Source: Eucommia ulmoides
Lineage: Eukaryota > Streptophyta > Magnoliopsida > Garryales > Eucommiaceae
Reading direction: 5' to 3'
Assembly (NCBI GenBank): GCA_016647705.1
Contig: CM028338.1
Location: 14,902,240-14,966,239, forward strand
DNA length: 64,000 bases
In this document: positions 11,557 through 23,850 of the stretch, one piece after another
Position numbering within the stretch: position 1 is the first letter of the stretch
Layout: each line of letters starts with the position of its first letter
Notes under the pieces: generated by a model
What the model was told of the DNA's origin: nothing
Database searches by the model: none
Seen by the model: only the letters and a program-made list of their open reading frames with translations
Program-made: the position numbers and the translations under genes

Positions 11557-12323
11557 CAAACTCATAGTAATTTTGTGCTAAGAAAAATTATTTTTTATGT
11601 TTGAATATTCTGTATATCTTGTGAAAAGAATTTTTCTTTTGAAATCTGATTTGCATAATAATTTTGCTTTAGTTGAGTAAAACCAGATATATATTCTCAC
11701 ATATATTTCTATCACGTAGTATCGGACCATTAATTGAGCATATATTAATTTGAGGTAGTATAAGCTCATGTGAGAAGAAACGATATATGTTTTGTATTTG
11801 TGAGTTCGAGGTGATTAGACATATTGAGTCAGTGTATAATAAAGGTAGGTTTGATCTATAGTCTCTGAAAAAAAATTGGTTAGTCTTTAACTTATGAAAA
11901 AGATAGTGTTTGTATTTAGCCAATGAAAAAGATAGTTAGGTTCTTCCTAAGCCTGGTAAAAAGGGATTGCAAAGATTTGATTATGTGCCTACAGAAAGAA
12001 TTAGGTTAGTCCTGAGCCTATGAAAATGATTGTAACGGTTTGGTTCCTACTTGGAAAATGAATCAAGGTTATTGGAATGCGAAAGCCCTGCGTAACTCAG
12101 CAGACTGGATGTAGGTAAGACTAACTTGTAGAACCAGAATACATCTGCATGTTCAGATTCTCTATCCTTGTTCAGTTGTGCATCTAATTAAACATGTTTC
12201 TGCTATAACTCAGTATAATAACTAGATATGAAAATTGGTGATTGACTGATTAATATTTTATTTGTTTAAAATTTTATAATTACCTAGTTCACTCTCCCAC
12301 TTAGGTAGATCTGTGGCCCAACA

Positions 12324-12435
12324 ATATGAATCATTGAAGTTTAAAGATCCAAGAACAAATCTAATTTTATAGATCCAAGCTTTGGATCTACAGATCAAAA
12401 GATATTTCTCCCACTCAAAATCATTACTCTATTTT
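12324..12435. other. Short spacer between D' LTRs
   Basis: About 110 bp with a repeated GATCCAAG...TTTGGATCTACAGATC theme. No primer-binding site is visible, so the flanking LTRs are not simply a 5'/3' pair. Confidence 0.5.
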
Positions 12436-13880
12436 TGTTGATCAAGGGATTTTGATGGATAATTAAATATTGATGATTTTGGTGGGACTAATGATTTGGT
12501 TCAATGTTTCAGTTTAGCAGTTCTAGATAATATCATGAAGTAATTATAAAAGATGCAGAGATGATAATATCCCGAAGTAATTATGAAGGATGCAGAAACA
12601 GACATTAAGATATTGAAGATTCTGAAAAATCTAGGTAAAAACAACTCAAATTCATTTTTACTCTTAATGTATTCCAATTAGAATCACACATGACACAAAA
12701 ATTATTTACATTTATGTGTGTTTATATCAGGGTCCTAAGTAAGTTCAATTATTTTCTCCAATGTAAAATTGAAAAAGGAAAATTGACCTAGGAAAGATTA
12801 GTATTTAAAATTGATTAATAGTGTCAATTTAGTTAACCAAGAAAATAAATTGGTTAAATGGCTTAAAACGTAAAAAATTGGAGTTGAAATAATTTGAGAA
12901 ATGTTTGTTCCAACAGTGATCAGTCAACCGATGGGCAATGGATGGAAATTGGGAAAGTCTATGAATTAATCAATCAACTGACTGAGGGAGATCGATCAAC
13001 CAATGGCCGAGAGATGAACGTTTTGTATCGAGCAGTCATCCGGCCAGGGTTGAAGATTAACCTAGAGAAGTATCCTGAGGGATCGGTCAATCGACCCATG
13101 GGGGATCGGTCAACTGACTGATATTTGGGATTTGCTTCTCTAGCATCATGCATTCATCAGTTGACCAATAGGCAGAGGTCGGTCAACCAACTAGGATGTT
13201 TCAGATTTTGAGTGTTTTCGGGATTTGATCAAAACTAGTCGTTAACTAGCCATTATTTGTTTAACGAATTGAGATTTCTTAGGGATTTGGATATATTGAA
13301 TATATGTTACTACTATTTGGATATCCCTATAGATATGGTACACTTATTATAAGTGTTTCTCAATTTAGTTTATTTAATACTTCTTATCCTTTCAATTTGA
13401 TAATCAGAAATAATTAGGGGACTAAATTGAATGATTTAAAAGCGATATTTAAATGAAATTGACTAGGATTAAATGGTATTAATATATGGGGTCTATATGT
13501 GCATTTATTTGTCATAACATGTGGAAACTAGCCGTTATAGGGTCTACTTCAGATCAGCTTAAATAAACATGCGGATTTCACATATCTAAATCTTACTTCT
13601 ATCAAGAACTAATTGTTCCTGAGCTTTCTAACGGTTAGCATTCTGATATTTTATTGAGAGATCATTGTGAGATCATTCAGTGGTAGATGTTCTTGAGTTA
13701 AAACGCTAAATGATTTGGCGTCACCAACCTAAGCTGTCTTGCGATTCGCTTTAAATCTTTCAGTATTTTCCTGATGAGATCATTCCAAGATTTTGTTCTT
13801 TATTGTGATTATATATTATTACTGTTGGCTGGGATATAAGATCTTGTGAGATCATTTTTGAACTTTAAAAGCATAAAAAA
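12436..13880 (+). repeat. D' copia LTR, truncated at its 3' side
   Basis: Starts TGTTGATCAAGGG and matches D LTRs through the dyad block (about 12920-13190, ATCGGTCAACTGACTG-like) and the promoter-proximal AAATAAACATGCGGATTTCACAT region near 13558. Similarity becomes uncertain after about 13700, where GAGATCATT recurs. The boundary with the F LTR is placed only roughly. Confidence 0.65.
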
Positions 13881-14910
13881 TTCTTTTAAAACGGTTTGCG
13901 TGATAATCTGATCACTCCAACGCAACCAGCAAAAGGCCACCACATGTCTACAATTCCCTATAAAATTCATGGCACATTCAAGGCTAAGTATGGAAGATTC
14001 ACCAAGAAGAGAAACCTCTCCAACTGCATCAATCACCCCCAAAGGATTCAGCTCTCTCTAGGGTAGCCAGCAAGTCATCGTCGGGATGGGCAACCACTTC
14101 CCATCTCGATGTTCTCCAGCGCGGTAGTTCTCGTCCCTTCCCGTAACCATCCACCCAGGAAGGGTGAGAGTCAATCTCTTCATCCTAGTCATATTAGGGT
14201 AATTCCCTCCTCAATTCATCCACAAGTTAGTCCGGTCCTCCACCTTTTGAACACTCCAAATATCTCCTAAAATACCCCAAAATATCCCACAATACCCCCC
14301 AAAATATCCCACAATACTGCAAAATATCCACAAACATCCCTATGGCTATTTCCCCCAACCAAAATATCTCTAAATATCTTCTAAACATAGCCCCTTGGCG
14401 CATTCCCACTGGCTATATGCTAAAATTACACAATGATGTGATCTAGATGAGACATTAAACCCATGCTTAGCCCCTAAACTAATCTCCATCTTGCCTATAA
14501 AAAGGAGAGCATACATTTCTCAAAGATACATAAACTTTGCTCATTACTCACTCCTGACTCTTCTCGAAAATTATATTAAAAATTCTTTCCCCCGTATGCT
14601 GATTCTCACGCCGGGAAAACCCCAACAAGTCCTTTGGGCAGGTTTTCAGGCACTCAGTCTTCCAAAAACTGTTCAATTCCAAGTGTTGGTTCATCACTCC
14701 AAGGATTATGAGGTATTCTACTCCTCTTCTTCTCGGCTTCGAGGTTGTCGGTCCTTCCCCGGTACTGGCCCTTCTCTTCCTTTCCCTACAAGGGGTTTCT
14801 TCACGGATAAGAAGCTACATGAGTCAAAGATCTCTACTCTGGAACCTTCCAATATCCTCCAAGGCTGACCGGACCATACTATTGGTGTCAACCAAAATTT
14901 GACATCAACA
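13880..14910 (+). repeat. F (Tat-type gypsy) 5' LTR, start unresolved
   Basis: The LTR ends in GACATCAACA at 14910, just before a primer-site-like sequence. A TATA box, CCTATAAAAAGG, lies at 14494-14505. The start is not certain: TGTTGGC at 13823 would pair with the CAACA end but may belong to the D' LTR. A block of CCCAAAATATCCCACAATA repeats lies at 14260-14340. Confidence 0.6.
14494..14505 (+). promoter_or_regulatory. TATA box of the F LTR
   Basis: CCTATAAAAAGG about 410 bp before the LTR end, a normal U3/R position. Confidence 0.7.
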
Positions 14911-14913
14911 GTT

Positions 14914-14931
14914 TGGCACTGTCTATGAAAA
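14914..14931 (+). promoter_or_regulatory. Primer-binding site of F (degenerate)
   Basis: TGGCACTGTCTATGAAAA three bases after the LTR. Plant Tat-group elements commonly have TGGCGCCGTCTGTGGGAA here. The primer tRNA is not assigned. Confidence 0.6.
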
Positions 14932-14987
14932 ACGCTACAAAAAGCCTTCGTCCAATCATCATTTGCTCTCCCCTGGCCAGAGGTTAG

Positions 14988-17088
14988 ATGAATACAAGGT
15001 ATAGTCGGTCTTTGCGGCCAAAAGACCCTAACAACACGGTGGATAGCAACCTGGCCAGAGAAATGTCAAGAAATCCTAGGCCAAATGCAAGGACTATCGT
15101 CCCCATCCCTGAAGAAGAAGAAAAGGCATTCCCTATCAATCAAGCAGGCCCATCAGCTTCGCCCACCAGACCCCATGCTGGGCCACCTTCTGGAGCTAGA
15201 GAATTCGTATAACTTGATAATTTTGAGCGTTAATTGTTTTAATTTTAAACCTACCTCGATACCATCCTCTCCTGTCTATCACCAGCCCAGACTCGAAGGG
15301 GATTGGTTGCCCAAAACATAGAGGGAGAGGAATGCCACCTGCCATTGGCTCCTGACCAAGGGGGACCAGTTCTCCAGCACGCAAGGGGTGAGGATCCTCA
15401 CCAAGAATCAGAACGTGTCATCCACTCTGACAGGCACGTGTCAAGGGAACAACATAGTCCGCGCAATCAGCCAAATAGAAAACGGATCCCAGCTCCACCA
15501 GCCGTTTCTGATTTTGTATATTTGTTCTTGTGGGCTCGCCGGACAAAAGATCATCATGAACACCGTGATTTCTATATGGGAAGAACTTACAGTAACGTCA
15601 CCCATGTAGATCGTAGCCATGCTAGAGAGGTTGACTCCTACTCCTTTCCCACCAAAAGACAAGGATCAAGAGTGGCTGCAAGTCACATGGTAGCATCACC
15701 CAAGGGAGAAGTGTCTTTAGAATGGTGCATCGTCGAGATAGAGGCAGCACTTATGCAGATACGGGGCCCTGGGGGGTGGCTGAGCTCCCTTCAGATATAA
15801 GGTCCCCTTATGTTAATGACATAGTATTTTAGGTGGTCCCCTATAGGTTCCCCAGTCCACAAATAACCCCCTACAACGAGACCACTGACCCTAGCGATCA
15901 TCTCTCCATTTTCATCGTATTTATGGACATGCATACGACATCCATGGTGGTAAGATACAAATTATTACCCCTTACTCTCACCAGGATAGCCAGTACATGG
16001 TACCGAGAGTTAACCCCTACATCTATCTCCATATTTACCCAACTAGAGTAGCTATTTTTAGCCCGATTTGACTGTTCCCGGAGAAGACCTAAAGTCATGG
16101 CTCATCTTCTCACCCTCCAACAAGAAATCACTGAAACTTTGGGTGATTTCATTACCCGCTTCCATAAGAAAAGTTCGAGCTATAGTAATATTCCAGACAT
16201 CGTGCGTTGAATGTCTTTATTGATGGATTATGGCACCATAGACTATCATATGATTTATGCGCCTATCATGCGCCAAATTTAGTTGTTACTCTTGCCTGGG
16301 GTACAAGCTTCTACTAAGACAACCTCAGATACGCTATGGAAAAAGAGTGAGAAGGGAACCAGAAGCGGAAAGCCTGGCCATAATAAGGATCGAGCAGGGC
16401 ACAGGGATCATGAAGGTTGCAGGCGGAGGGTAGGTTAGGACCTCTTCTTGGGGATTGGAGCTGCCCTCCACCCCCAGGGAGTCGCCCAGGGCTGACACTC
16501 CTTACTGCAGCCATAGCCACATTTTTTGTCAAAAATTCAGGAAGAGGAATCTTCCTACCAGCCCTTCCTCCCAAAGGGAAACCTATGAGGAAAGCGGTTT
16601 CCAAGTATTGTGAGTTCCACCGTGATCGTGGACATTTGACCAATGAGTGCTTCCAGCTCCGAGAAGAGATCGAGGTACTTATAAAAATAGGGCACCTTAG
16701 TTACTATATCATCAAAGAAAACACAAGCTTCGGAGCTAGAGAAAGCAGTCGGTGCGATGAGCGTAGGGATCGGTCGAGAAGGGAACACCGTGGCCGACCC
16801 CTGCCGAGAAGAAAAAATGAGGAATATGACGATGAAATGCGTATCGACGGTGAGATCAATGTGATAGATGATGGCCTCGGTCTCGGGAAAGAGACCCTCT
16901 CTTCCCAGAAGAGGCACGAGAGTAAAGGAAAGAAGAAATCCATCGAGGACGTGAATGATGTGGGAACGATTGATGCTACCTCGCACAACGTCATCTCCTT
17001 TAGTGAAGCTAATCTCCGAGGGGTTCATACCACCCATGATGATGCCCTGGTAATCACTGCCCTGATCAATCACTATAGAGTTTGGTGA
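14988..17088 (+). pseudogene. F gag pseudogene (Tat lineage)
   Basis: Capsid/nucleocapsid gene of a Tat-group Ty3/gypsy element, broken into several frames. The N-terminal part starts MNTRYSRSLRPKDPN near 14988 and stops near 15212. A core Gag segment with TTDPSDHLSIF, then MVVRYKLLPLTL and IASTWYREL lies at about 15840-16060. The following LFLARF and TLGDFITRFH match the Tat Gag order. The C-terminal part (16417-17088) has RKAVSKYCEFHRDRGHLTNE with the CxxH...H...C pattern of this group, then EIEVLIKIGHL and a basic, acidic tail. It ends with ISFSEANLRGVH and DDALVI, the conserved lead-in to protease. Stops near 15212, 15800, 16051 and 16210 and several frame changes make it non-functional. 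Lineage is from motif recognition. Confidence 0.85.
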
Positions 17089-18929
17089 ATTTTGATTGAT
17101 GGTAGGAGTTCGACAGATATCATTTTCAAGTATGCTTTCGACCAAAGGATCTTGAGTTTAAGTTCTGTTAGACCTACTACTTCCCCCCTTGGCAGGTTTA
17201 GTGGGGAGGTGGTAAAGTCTGTAGGTTGGGTTTCCCTTCCCTTCACGATTAGTACAGTACCCACTTCAGCCATGGTCTAGGTTAAATTCCTCATCATGGA
17301 CCGACCTTCTCCTTACAACGTGATTATTGGACGACCCATCTTGGCAGCGTTAAAAGCTGTGTTCTACCCCTACCACCAATCAATGAAGTTCCCCATAGAA
17401 AGAGGGGTAGAGGAGGTGAAGGAAGACTAACAAGCTACTAGGTCTTGTGCCAGGAGGGTGCTTAAGAAAAAGAAATAGCAATCAGCGACTGGGACCGGGA
17501 ATGGCGAGGTTAAACTCATGGCCTTGACCGATCCCGGAACCGTGTCTATCGACGACCCCCGAGATGAGGAACCATTTCCACATCTTCATAAATCCCTGAT
17601 AAAAGTCCCTATTCATCCTACCATTGAAGAGAGAAGCGTTCGAATTGGTGCCAAGCTCATTCGGCACATCAAGAGGAATTAACCAATCTCCTTAAGAGAA
17701 ATTACGAGGTGTTCCCTTGGTCCTATAATAAGCTTCCTATGATTGATCCAAGTGTCTCCTTGCACCGACTCCATGATAACCCTCACTATCCCCCTGTGAG
17801 GCAAAAAAAAAAAGTCTACTCAGAACGTCAAAAGATCATTGAGCAGAAAATGGATAAGTTAGTGAAATCTACCATGGTGGAAGAGGTGGAATTCCCAACT
17901 GACTCTCCAATGTCGTCCTTGTACCTAAAGCTGGAAACAAATGGCACCTTTGCGTTAACTTCAAGGACCTTAATAATTCATACCCCAAAGATTTCTTCCT
18001 TTTTCCGAGATGACTTAGTCATCGACGCTATGGCAGGGCATGAACTCTTGAGTTTTCTCAACGCTTGTGCTGACTACAATTAAATTCCTATGTTTTCCTC
18101 TGATAAAGGAAAGACCTCGTTCATTACGGACAGAGGCACCTACTATTACAAGGTAATGCCCTTCGGCCTTTGCAACGTTGAGGCTACCTACCAAAGGCTC
18201 GTCAACAAGATATTTAAGGAAGATATTGGCTTGACGATGGAAGTTTACATCAACAATATGCTTGTCAAAAGCACCAAAGTATGCGACCATCTCGGGCATC
18301 TCCAAAATTGCTTTAACAAGCTCCAAACTCAATGTATGAAGTTGAATTCTGCCAAGTGTATCTTCGGGGTTTCAGCAGGGAAGTTCTTAGGCTATATAGT
18401 GTCCCAGAGGGGCATTAATGCCCACCTTGATTAAATCAGCGCCATTCTCGAAATGGCTTCTCCGCGGACAAAAAAAAAAATTCAAATGCTCACGAGAAGA
18501 CTGGCCACCCTGAACCACTTTATTTCACGATCCTTGGAGAATAGCCTTCTTTTCTTCAAAGTCCTAAGGGGCAACAAGGCATTTAAGTGGACAACGACAT
18601 GTAAGGCTGCCTTCTAAGAGCTTAAAACTCATCTCTCCTCGACACCGCTACTGAGTACCCCTCAAAACAGTGAAGAATTATTCATGTATATTGCTGCCTC
18701 CAACACCGTAGTCAGTGTGGCTTTGGTTTGAGAAGAAGAAGGGGTTCAAATGCTCATGTATTATGCGAGTCGAGTGTTAACTTACGCCAAAACAAGATAT
18801 CAACGTTTCGAGAAGTTAGCCTATGCCCTTCTCATTACGTCACGAAAACTGAGGCAATATTTTCAAGCTCATATGATCATTGTGCTTACTGACCAACCCT
18901 TGTGGAAAGTTCTTCACTCACTCGACATG
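17089..18929 (+). pseudogene. F pol pseudogene: protease, RT, part of RNase H
   Basis: Continues from gag. Protease: ILIDGRSSTDIIF near 17089; the catalytic Asp is present but the usual D-x-G-S-S has become D-G-R-S-S. Later YNVIIGRPILAALKA is the conserved end of this domain. RT: an ORF from 17709 with RQKKKVYSERQKII, a stop replacing Gln after CADYN at 18081, then VMPFGLCN. At the active site, VYINNMLVKS replaces the family's YIDDMLVKS, so both catalytic Asp are Asn. GKFLGYIVSQRGI follows. RNase H: YYASRVLTYAKTRYQRFEK and LTDQPLWKVLH, cut at about 18929 by the start of an A element. The remaining RNase H and the first half of integrase are absent from the window. Confidence 0.88.
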
Positions 18930-20660
18930 CAATAATAGTGAACACTATTCTAGATCCTTTAAACATGTTAGTGCGAGACTCAATAATATAACTATACAAC
19001 GATCAGATTAGATTATCCCCCAACGAAATTCATGACTTAGACCGTAAAGGACTAGGATTTCCATAAGCTTGATTGGGGTCCACTCTCCACTAATGTAGGT
19101 TTAGTAGTTCATGAAGATTATTAGGGCTTGGTTCGGTTTTGGTATATTTGGCCAAGGGTAATTTGGAATAGAAAATGGGTTAACGTTGTTAACTTAACGT
19201 TACCCAAGGCTCAACGTTTGGCACATTCACTCTCGAATCCCCATAGAAAGATTGGGAACAATCCCGAACATGCATTTAAGACCAACGTACTCACTTGTCA
19301 AAATAAACAGAAATAAAAACTGTATTTACATTTAATTTTTTTTATTATTATTATTATTTTTTATTATTTTCAATTAACATACCCCCAAACTTATTTGATT
19401 GTTACCATTGAAGGGGTATGTGAAATTCAAATGAAAAACGATAAGTAAGTACTCAAATACCGAACCAATTAAAAGTTCTCCCTAAACCCAACCGCTCACA
19501 TCAAAAAGCCTTTGCAATGGCTAACTTGATTCACTAAAATGTGGCTTTAATTTCAGCGATATAGGTTTGGAAAATGATCAACTGGCCAGGGTATTAGTTT
19601 ATGTGTTCTGAAATGAATTTGCATTTAGGGTAACGAGGGATAAACATGTAACAAGGTAGGCTTAAAAAGGCTCACGCGACAAAGAGAATGCCTAAATCAT
19701 GTCTCCTGAACTACCTCGCCTAGGATTTTGCCTCAAGCTTCCTTTCAGTCAAGTTCTAGAATCCTTAATGTGTCATGAATTTGGTTAATCGATAATCGTC
19801 CTCAAATCAATTGAATAAAAATGCATTGAGTCTATTGCCCGTGCAAATTAGGATCTATAATATTTTTTACCAAAAAGCATAGTCAAGCAAACAGAGTCAC
19901 ACATGATTGGGTATTACCCTTGACTTCGAAAACAACCAGGGGTAATTTTCATCATTGGGTAACGGCCCAGATGAATGCAAAACTCAACATGAAAACAACA
20001 ACACAAAAACATAAACACATTCTAACCTAAACACACATGCAATATGGAAAACGATAACACATAAACTAACATACTACTACATACTACACATCACTTCCAA
20101 ACTCAAAGTGGACAGTGTCCTCAGTGTACCCAATCATCATTCTTCAACATATGGAATTAAAGCATGCTGACGAAGGGTGTTTAGAACACTTACCTGGGAG
20201 GCGAGAGGATCTCGCCTCCGAATCAAGTCGGATGGGATGGATAAAAAAGAATTTCTTGGGTTGCCTCCTAAGAAGCGCGTGGTTTAATGTCCTCGGCCCA
20301 ACATTTTCAGAACGCCCTCAAGATTGGCGAGATTTTGCTTTGGATGGCTCAATGTTTTAACGAAACGCCTCACCGGCTTATGTGCTTGGCCAAGCACAAT
20401 AAACGGCTTGGAATCCCTTCAAAAGGGATGCATATATACTCGTCGATCTAACATCGCCAAGTACCCTGCATTGGAAACAAAAACAAAACTACAAACAAAA
20501 ATTATATACAAAATAAATGCCTAAAATAAAATTAAGTCATTTACACACAATATCAATAATAAAAACTTCGCCAATCCTGGAAATACGAAACACTTGCTTC
20601 TCCTATCTAAAACTTAAGTCCAGAGCCGTTACCGCGTTTCTCCGACAATAACATCAAAAC

Positions 20661-20680
20661 AATCCCCGGCAACGGTGCCA
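20661..20680 (-). promoter_or_regulatory. Primer-binding site, tRNA-Asp type
   Basis: On the minus strand TGGCACCGTTGCCGGGGATT, only one or two bases off the complement of a plant tRNA-Asp 3' end, six bases inside the LTR. This anchors the Athila/Tat assignment of family A. Confidence 0.88.
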
Positions 20681-20686
20681 AAAACT

Positions 20687-22378
20687 TGGTAGCGCATAAA
20701 TACGCCGCTAGTTACACTCGCAAGTATACGATGTCTAAGTTTTAGTATAGTGTGATCGTTAAGATCGGGTTATCGTATCCACAGGGATTCTTGTCGTTAG
20801 TATCGAATACCGCGTTTGTCGTGACCTAAGTTTATCTAGGCGAAAAATAAATGTATTTAATTAATTAAACTACTACTAATATAACCTAAATTAACTACAC
20901 TAATATGCTAATATGTTTTAGGGTGAAAAATCGCATAAGGATTAACGTGTTTACAAATACGTGTTCGATCTCGATTTACTCATGTTTACGGTGTTCAACC
21001 TATTTGACAACCTCGGTACGTAAACTCCATCGCCACCTCTCCCGAGTATAAGATGGGGGAATACATGACTTCGAGTCAATGAAGAAGTCCCCCTCAACGT
21101 CTTAACGACCCTAGGTCACGTAAGTCTCGTCCAACGTCATTGATTGCACACAATTCAACTCCTTCTCGGGTTATTGGATTGTCGTGTTGTATTTACCCTA
21201 TCGACAATCTCCGTTCTAAAACTCCCTCGCCACCTCTTTCGACTATAAGACGAGGGATATAATGCAACTTCGAGTCAACGAAGAAGTCCCCCTCAACGTC
21301 TTAATGACCCTAGGTAGCGTGTGTCTTGCCCAACGTCATCGATTGTCCACAATTCAAACCCCGACCGGGTTATATAATCGTGGCGTTTGTTTACCTTTAT
21401 CCGAATTCGGGGTTTGTCAAAACCCTGTATTCTCCATTTATCAATCCAAGCATAATAAACAAACAATACGATAAATACAATCAAACTACAAAGAACAAAC
21501 ATAAACGTAACACCGAAATTATCCAAACAACATATTTATAAATATACCGTTAATCCCTACTACAATCCATATTTAACTCGTGGCCATAGTCGCATAAACA
21601 TATAAATCAAGCTAAACATGCTCACATGCTCCTAAGATAAAGAAATAAGGAAAAACAATCGAAGAACTTAGCCTCGTCCGAAGATAATCCGCTAAGAACG
21701 CTCTACGATCGATTCGCCATCTTTTCCACTTCGGGATGTGAGCTCCACACCTAAAACTCCTAAATTTACCCTTAGATATAGCCTAAGGGGCTCAAAAAAC
21801 CATGGGGGCAAGAGAGTCACCGGCCAAGGAGGAGGAAAGGGGATATTTATAGCAAAAATATCCTAAAAATATCTTAAGACTGTGCAGGGTAAATCCGCCT
21901 AGGCGGTGGATTCTTCGCCTAGGCGGAGTTAGGTCGGTTCGGTCTGATCGCTTAGGCGGTAAAGTAGGTGATGGAATGGGAGAACATTCTGTTGGATTTC
22001 CGCCTAGGCGAGCGACTATCAGTAGCCATTCTGTGTCTTCTGCTGGATTTCCGCCTAGGCGATAGAATATTCGCCTAGGCGGTCGTCCGTCAGTAACATT
22101 TTGCTATTCTCAGCATCTTCACCACTTAGGCGGTGTCTGGACGCCTAAGCGGTGGGCCTGTTTCATCTTTTAGCGTCCAAGCTTGTTTATCCACTGTAAC
22201 TTCGAAATGCTTTGGTTCGATCTTATCGTTTTCGCTCTAGTTTCCTATCTTTTTGCCTCACACACCTGATTTATTCAAAAAGTATGAAAACTAATTAAAA
22301 CATAATAAAATACTATATAAACATATTCTAATACTAACAAATTTGGATTAGAAATAGATAGGTTTTTCACACCTATCA
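20687..22378 (-). repeat. A-family LTR, CCTAGG-type
   Basis: 1692 bp, longer than other A LTRs (1.34-1.39 kb), partly because a segment with CTCGCCACCTCT and GTCCCCCTCAACGTC occurs twice (about 21020-21110 and 21225-21310). Minus-strand TATA box CTATAAATATCC at 21841-21852. The U3 dyad block at 21895-22160 has CCGCCTAGGCGG at least five times. Confidence 0.88.
21895..22160. promoter_or_regulatory. U3 dyad block, CCTAGG centre
   Basis: Seven or eight dyads, mostly CCGCCTAGGCGG with variants CGCTTAGGCGG and CGCCTAAGCGG, just upstream of the minus-strand TATA box at 21841-21852. See findings for comparison across copies. Confidence 0.75.
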
Positions 22379-22887
22379 ATGACCTCTTCATGGAATTATG
22401 CTCCAGACTGGGGATTCAGACCCACTTCTCATTTTCAGGGCACCCCCAGGCCAATAAACAAGTGGAAGTAACCAACTGCACCGTCCTCCACAGACTCAAG
22501 ACCAGACTTGATAAATCAAAGAGAATATGGGTAGAATATGTGAGCCCTGTTCTCTGGGCATATCACACTACAACAAGGACCTGCACAGGGAAAACTCCTT
22601 TCGCAATGACTTTTGGGTCCGAGGTGGTGATTCCTGCCGAAATTGGAGTACCATTTTCCCAAACAGCTATAATCTTCAACCGGGATGAAAATGATACTAT
22701 GTTATCCCTTAACCTTGATCTTCTTGAAGAAGAAAAAAAAAAGAACGAGCTTATATTTGACAGGCGGCCTATCAACAAACGGCAGGCAGGTATTACAATA
22801 GAAGGGTTCATCCTAGGTCATTTGACGTCGGGGACCTTGTCCTTCGGAAAGTAACCCTGGCCACCAAGGATATGACTGCCGGTAAAC
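22379..22887 (+). pseudogene. F integrase fragment
   Basis: C-terminal half of a Tat-type integrase. LFMELCSRLGIQTHFSF, then HPQANKQVEVTN (the Glu of the DDE triad is retained; NKQVE replaces the usual NGQVE), LKTRLDKSK, VLWAYHTTTRT, GKTPFAMTFGSEVVIPAEIG. A shifted tail near 22840 reads close to RKVTLATKDM. The first two catalytic Asp lie in the missing part. The frame closes at 22854 and the sequence switches to A-element DNA at about 22888. It belongs to the same lineage as the RT at 17.7-18.4 kb, so I take it as the same element. Confidence 0.85.
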
Positions 22888-23055
22888 TCGCAACCCCCTT
22901 CATCGGCATGCTTTATTTCAAATGTTGAGATTGATGATTGGGTTACTGTGGGCATTGCCCGTTTTAAGTTTGGGTGTCACACCCCACCCCGGATACCCAT
23001 CACCCGGGGCCGGCGTGACGTCGACATGACGCCCGCCCCTGAACGACCAACCAAC

Positions 23056-23062
<7 letters not shown>

Positions 23063-23101
<39 letters not shown>
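23063..23101. repeat. (CA)n(TA)n microsatellite
   Basis: About 11 CA then about 8 TA units near the terminus of the E LTR. Another TA run lies at about 23562-23580. Confidence 0.95.
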
Positions 23102-23711
23102 TACCATAAACAGGCATACAAACCATACGACTCCTCCCAACTAGGACACATCCGTCCCCGAATATATATACAACAAAATAATATCAGCAAAATAATAAAA
23201 CTAAACCTCCCATGGGTTCGCCTCAGACGGCCCACTCCTAAATGACACTATCGTTGGACTCTACCTAGTGCCAGTAGGGGACCAACTCCTAACTGCAGTA
23301 CCTGAAACCAAATTTTTTATCGGTGATAAAAACATTTTTGTATGGATCAAGTATAATAATAATTTAAATATCACATTTCAAATAATAATATAATAATCAC
23401 ATACTACACGGAAACTTAGGTTTCTTGTTGCCACAAAAATAAACTCATATTCATAACATTCCATCCAAGCAATGAAAATCAACCAGAATACTATATCTAT
23501 TCAAGTAGTGTAAATCAACCAGAATAATAAATATATTTATACGCCAACCATTTTAAAGTAATATATATATATATATATATCCAAATAGTTCATCGTATAC
23601 CAACAATATACTACACCACCCTCCGACTAGCCATAGGATCGTTTTAACCTCACGATCGGGAGTAGCAATAATACCGTACCACCCGTAAGATTTGCCTTAA
23701 CGGGTCACAAC

Positions 23712-23850
23712 AACGCTCTGCCGGACTTTGCCTAGCAAATAATCAACAATGTTCTGCCGAACTTTGCCTAGCAGATAAACAACGTTCTGCTAGACTTTGC
23801 CTAGCAGATAAACAACGCTCTACCAGACTTTGCCTAGTAGATAAACCACA
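23712..23850. repeat. Four tandem copies of about 34 bp in the E LTR
   Basis: Units contain CTCTGCCGGACTTTGCCTAG followed by CARATAAACAA. Four copies with point differences. Confidence 0.9.

Larger units (their letters stand above)
10200..12323 (+). repeat. D' copia 3' LTR
   Basis: 2124 bp, from TGTTGTCCC to GGCCCAACA. Dyads related to GGTCGACCG occur at about 10574-10795. A TA microsatellite interrupts it at 11504-11553. A partly duplicated segment of about 125 bp is visible at 11120-11365, where the stretch with ATTATAATTAATCAAGAATA occurs twice. No matching flanking duplication was found. Confidence 0.8.
18930..22378 (-). mobile_element. Truncated A element inside F pol
   Basis: Minus-strand Athila-like element: 5' LTR at 20687-22378, primer site at 20661-20680, and about 1.75 kb of internal sequence down to about 18930. 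There homology stops before the polypurine tract and 3' LTR. The internal region matches 3900-5300 plus the start of gag but lacks most of gag. No target duplication joins its ends (ATGAC follows 22378), and roughly 300-400 codons of F pol are missing between the two F pieces. One deletion probably removed both the 3' end of this element and adjacent F sequence. Confidence 0.85.

Noticed and set aside
13823-13833. TGTTGGCTGGG as the start of the F LTR
   Set aside because: It would pair with the CAACA end, but the flanking GAGATCATT repeats run across it, so the boundary is unproven.
14491-14868. 125-codon frame just after the F TATA box
   Set aside because: It lies in R/U5 of the F LTR, begins at the TATA box and has no family match.
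16555-17145. 196-codon minus-strand frame
   Set aside because: Antisense to F gag and protease, whose plus-strand motifs are unmistakable.
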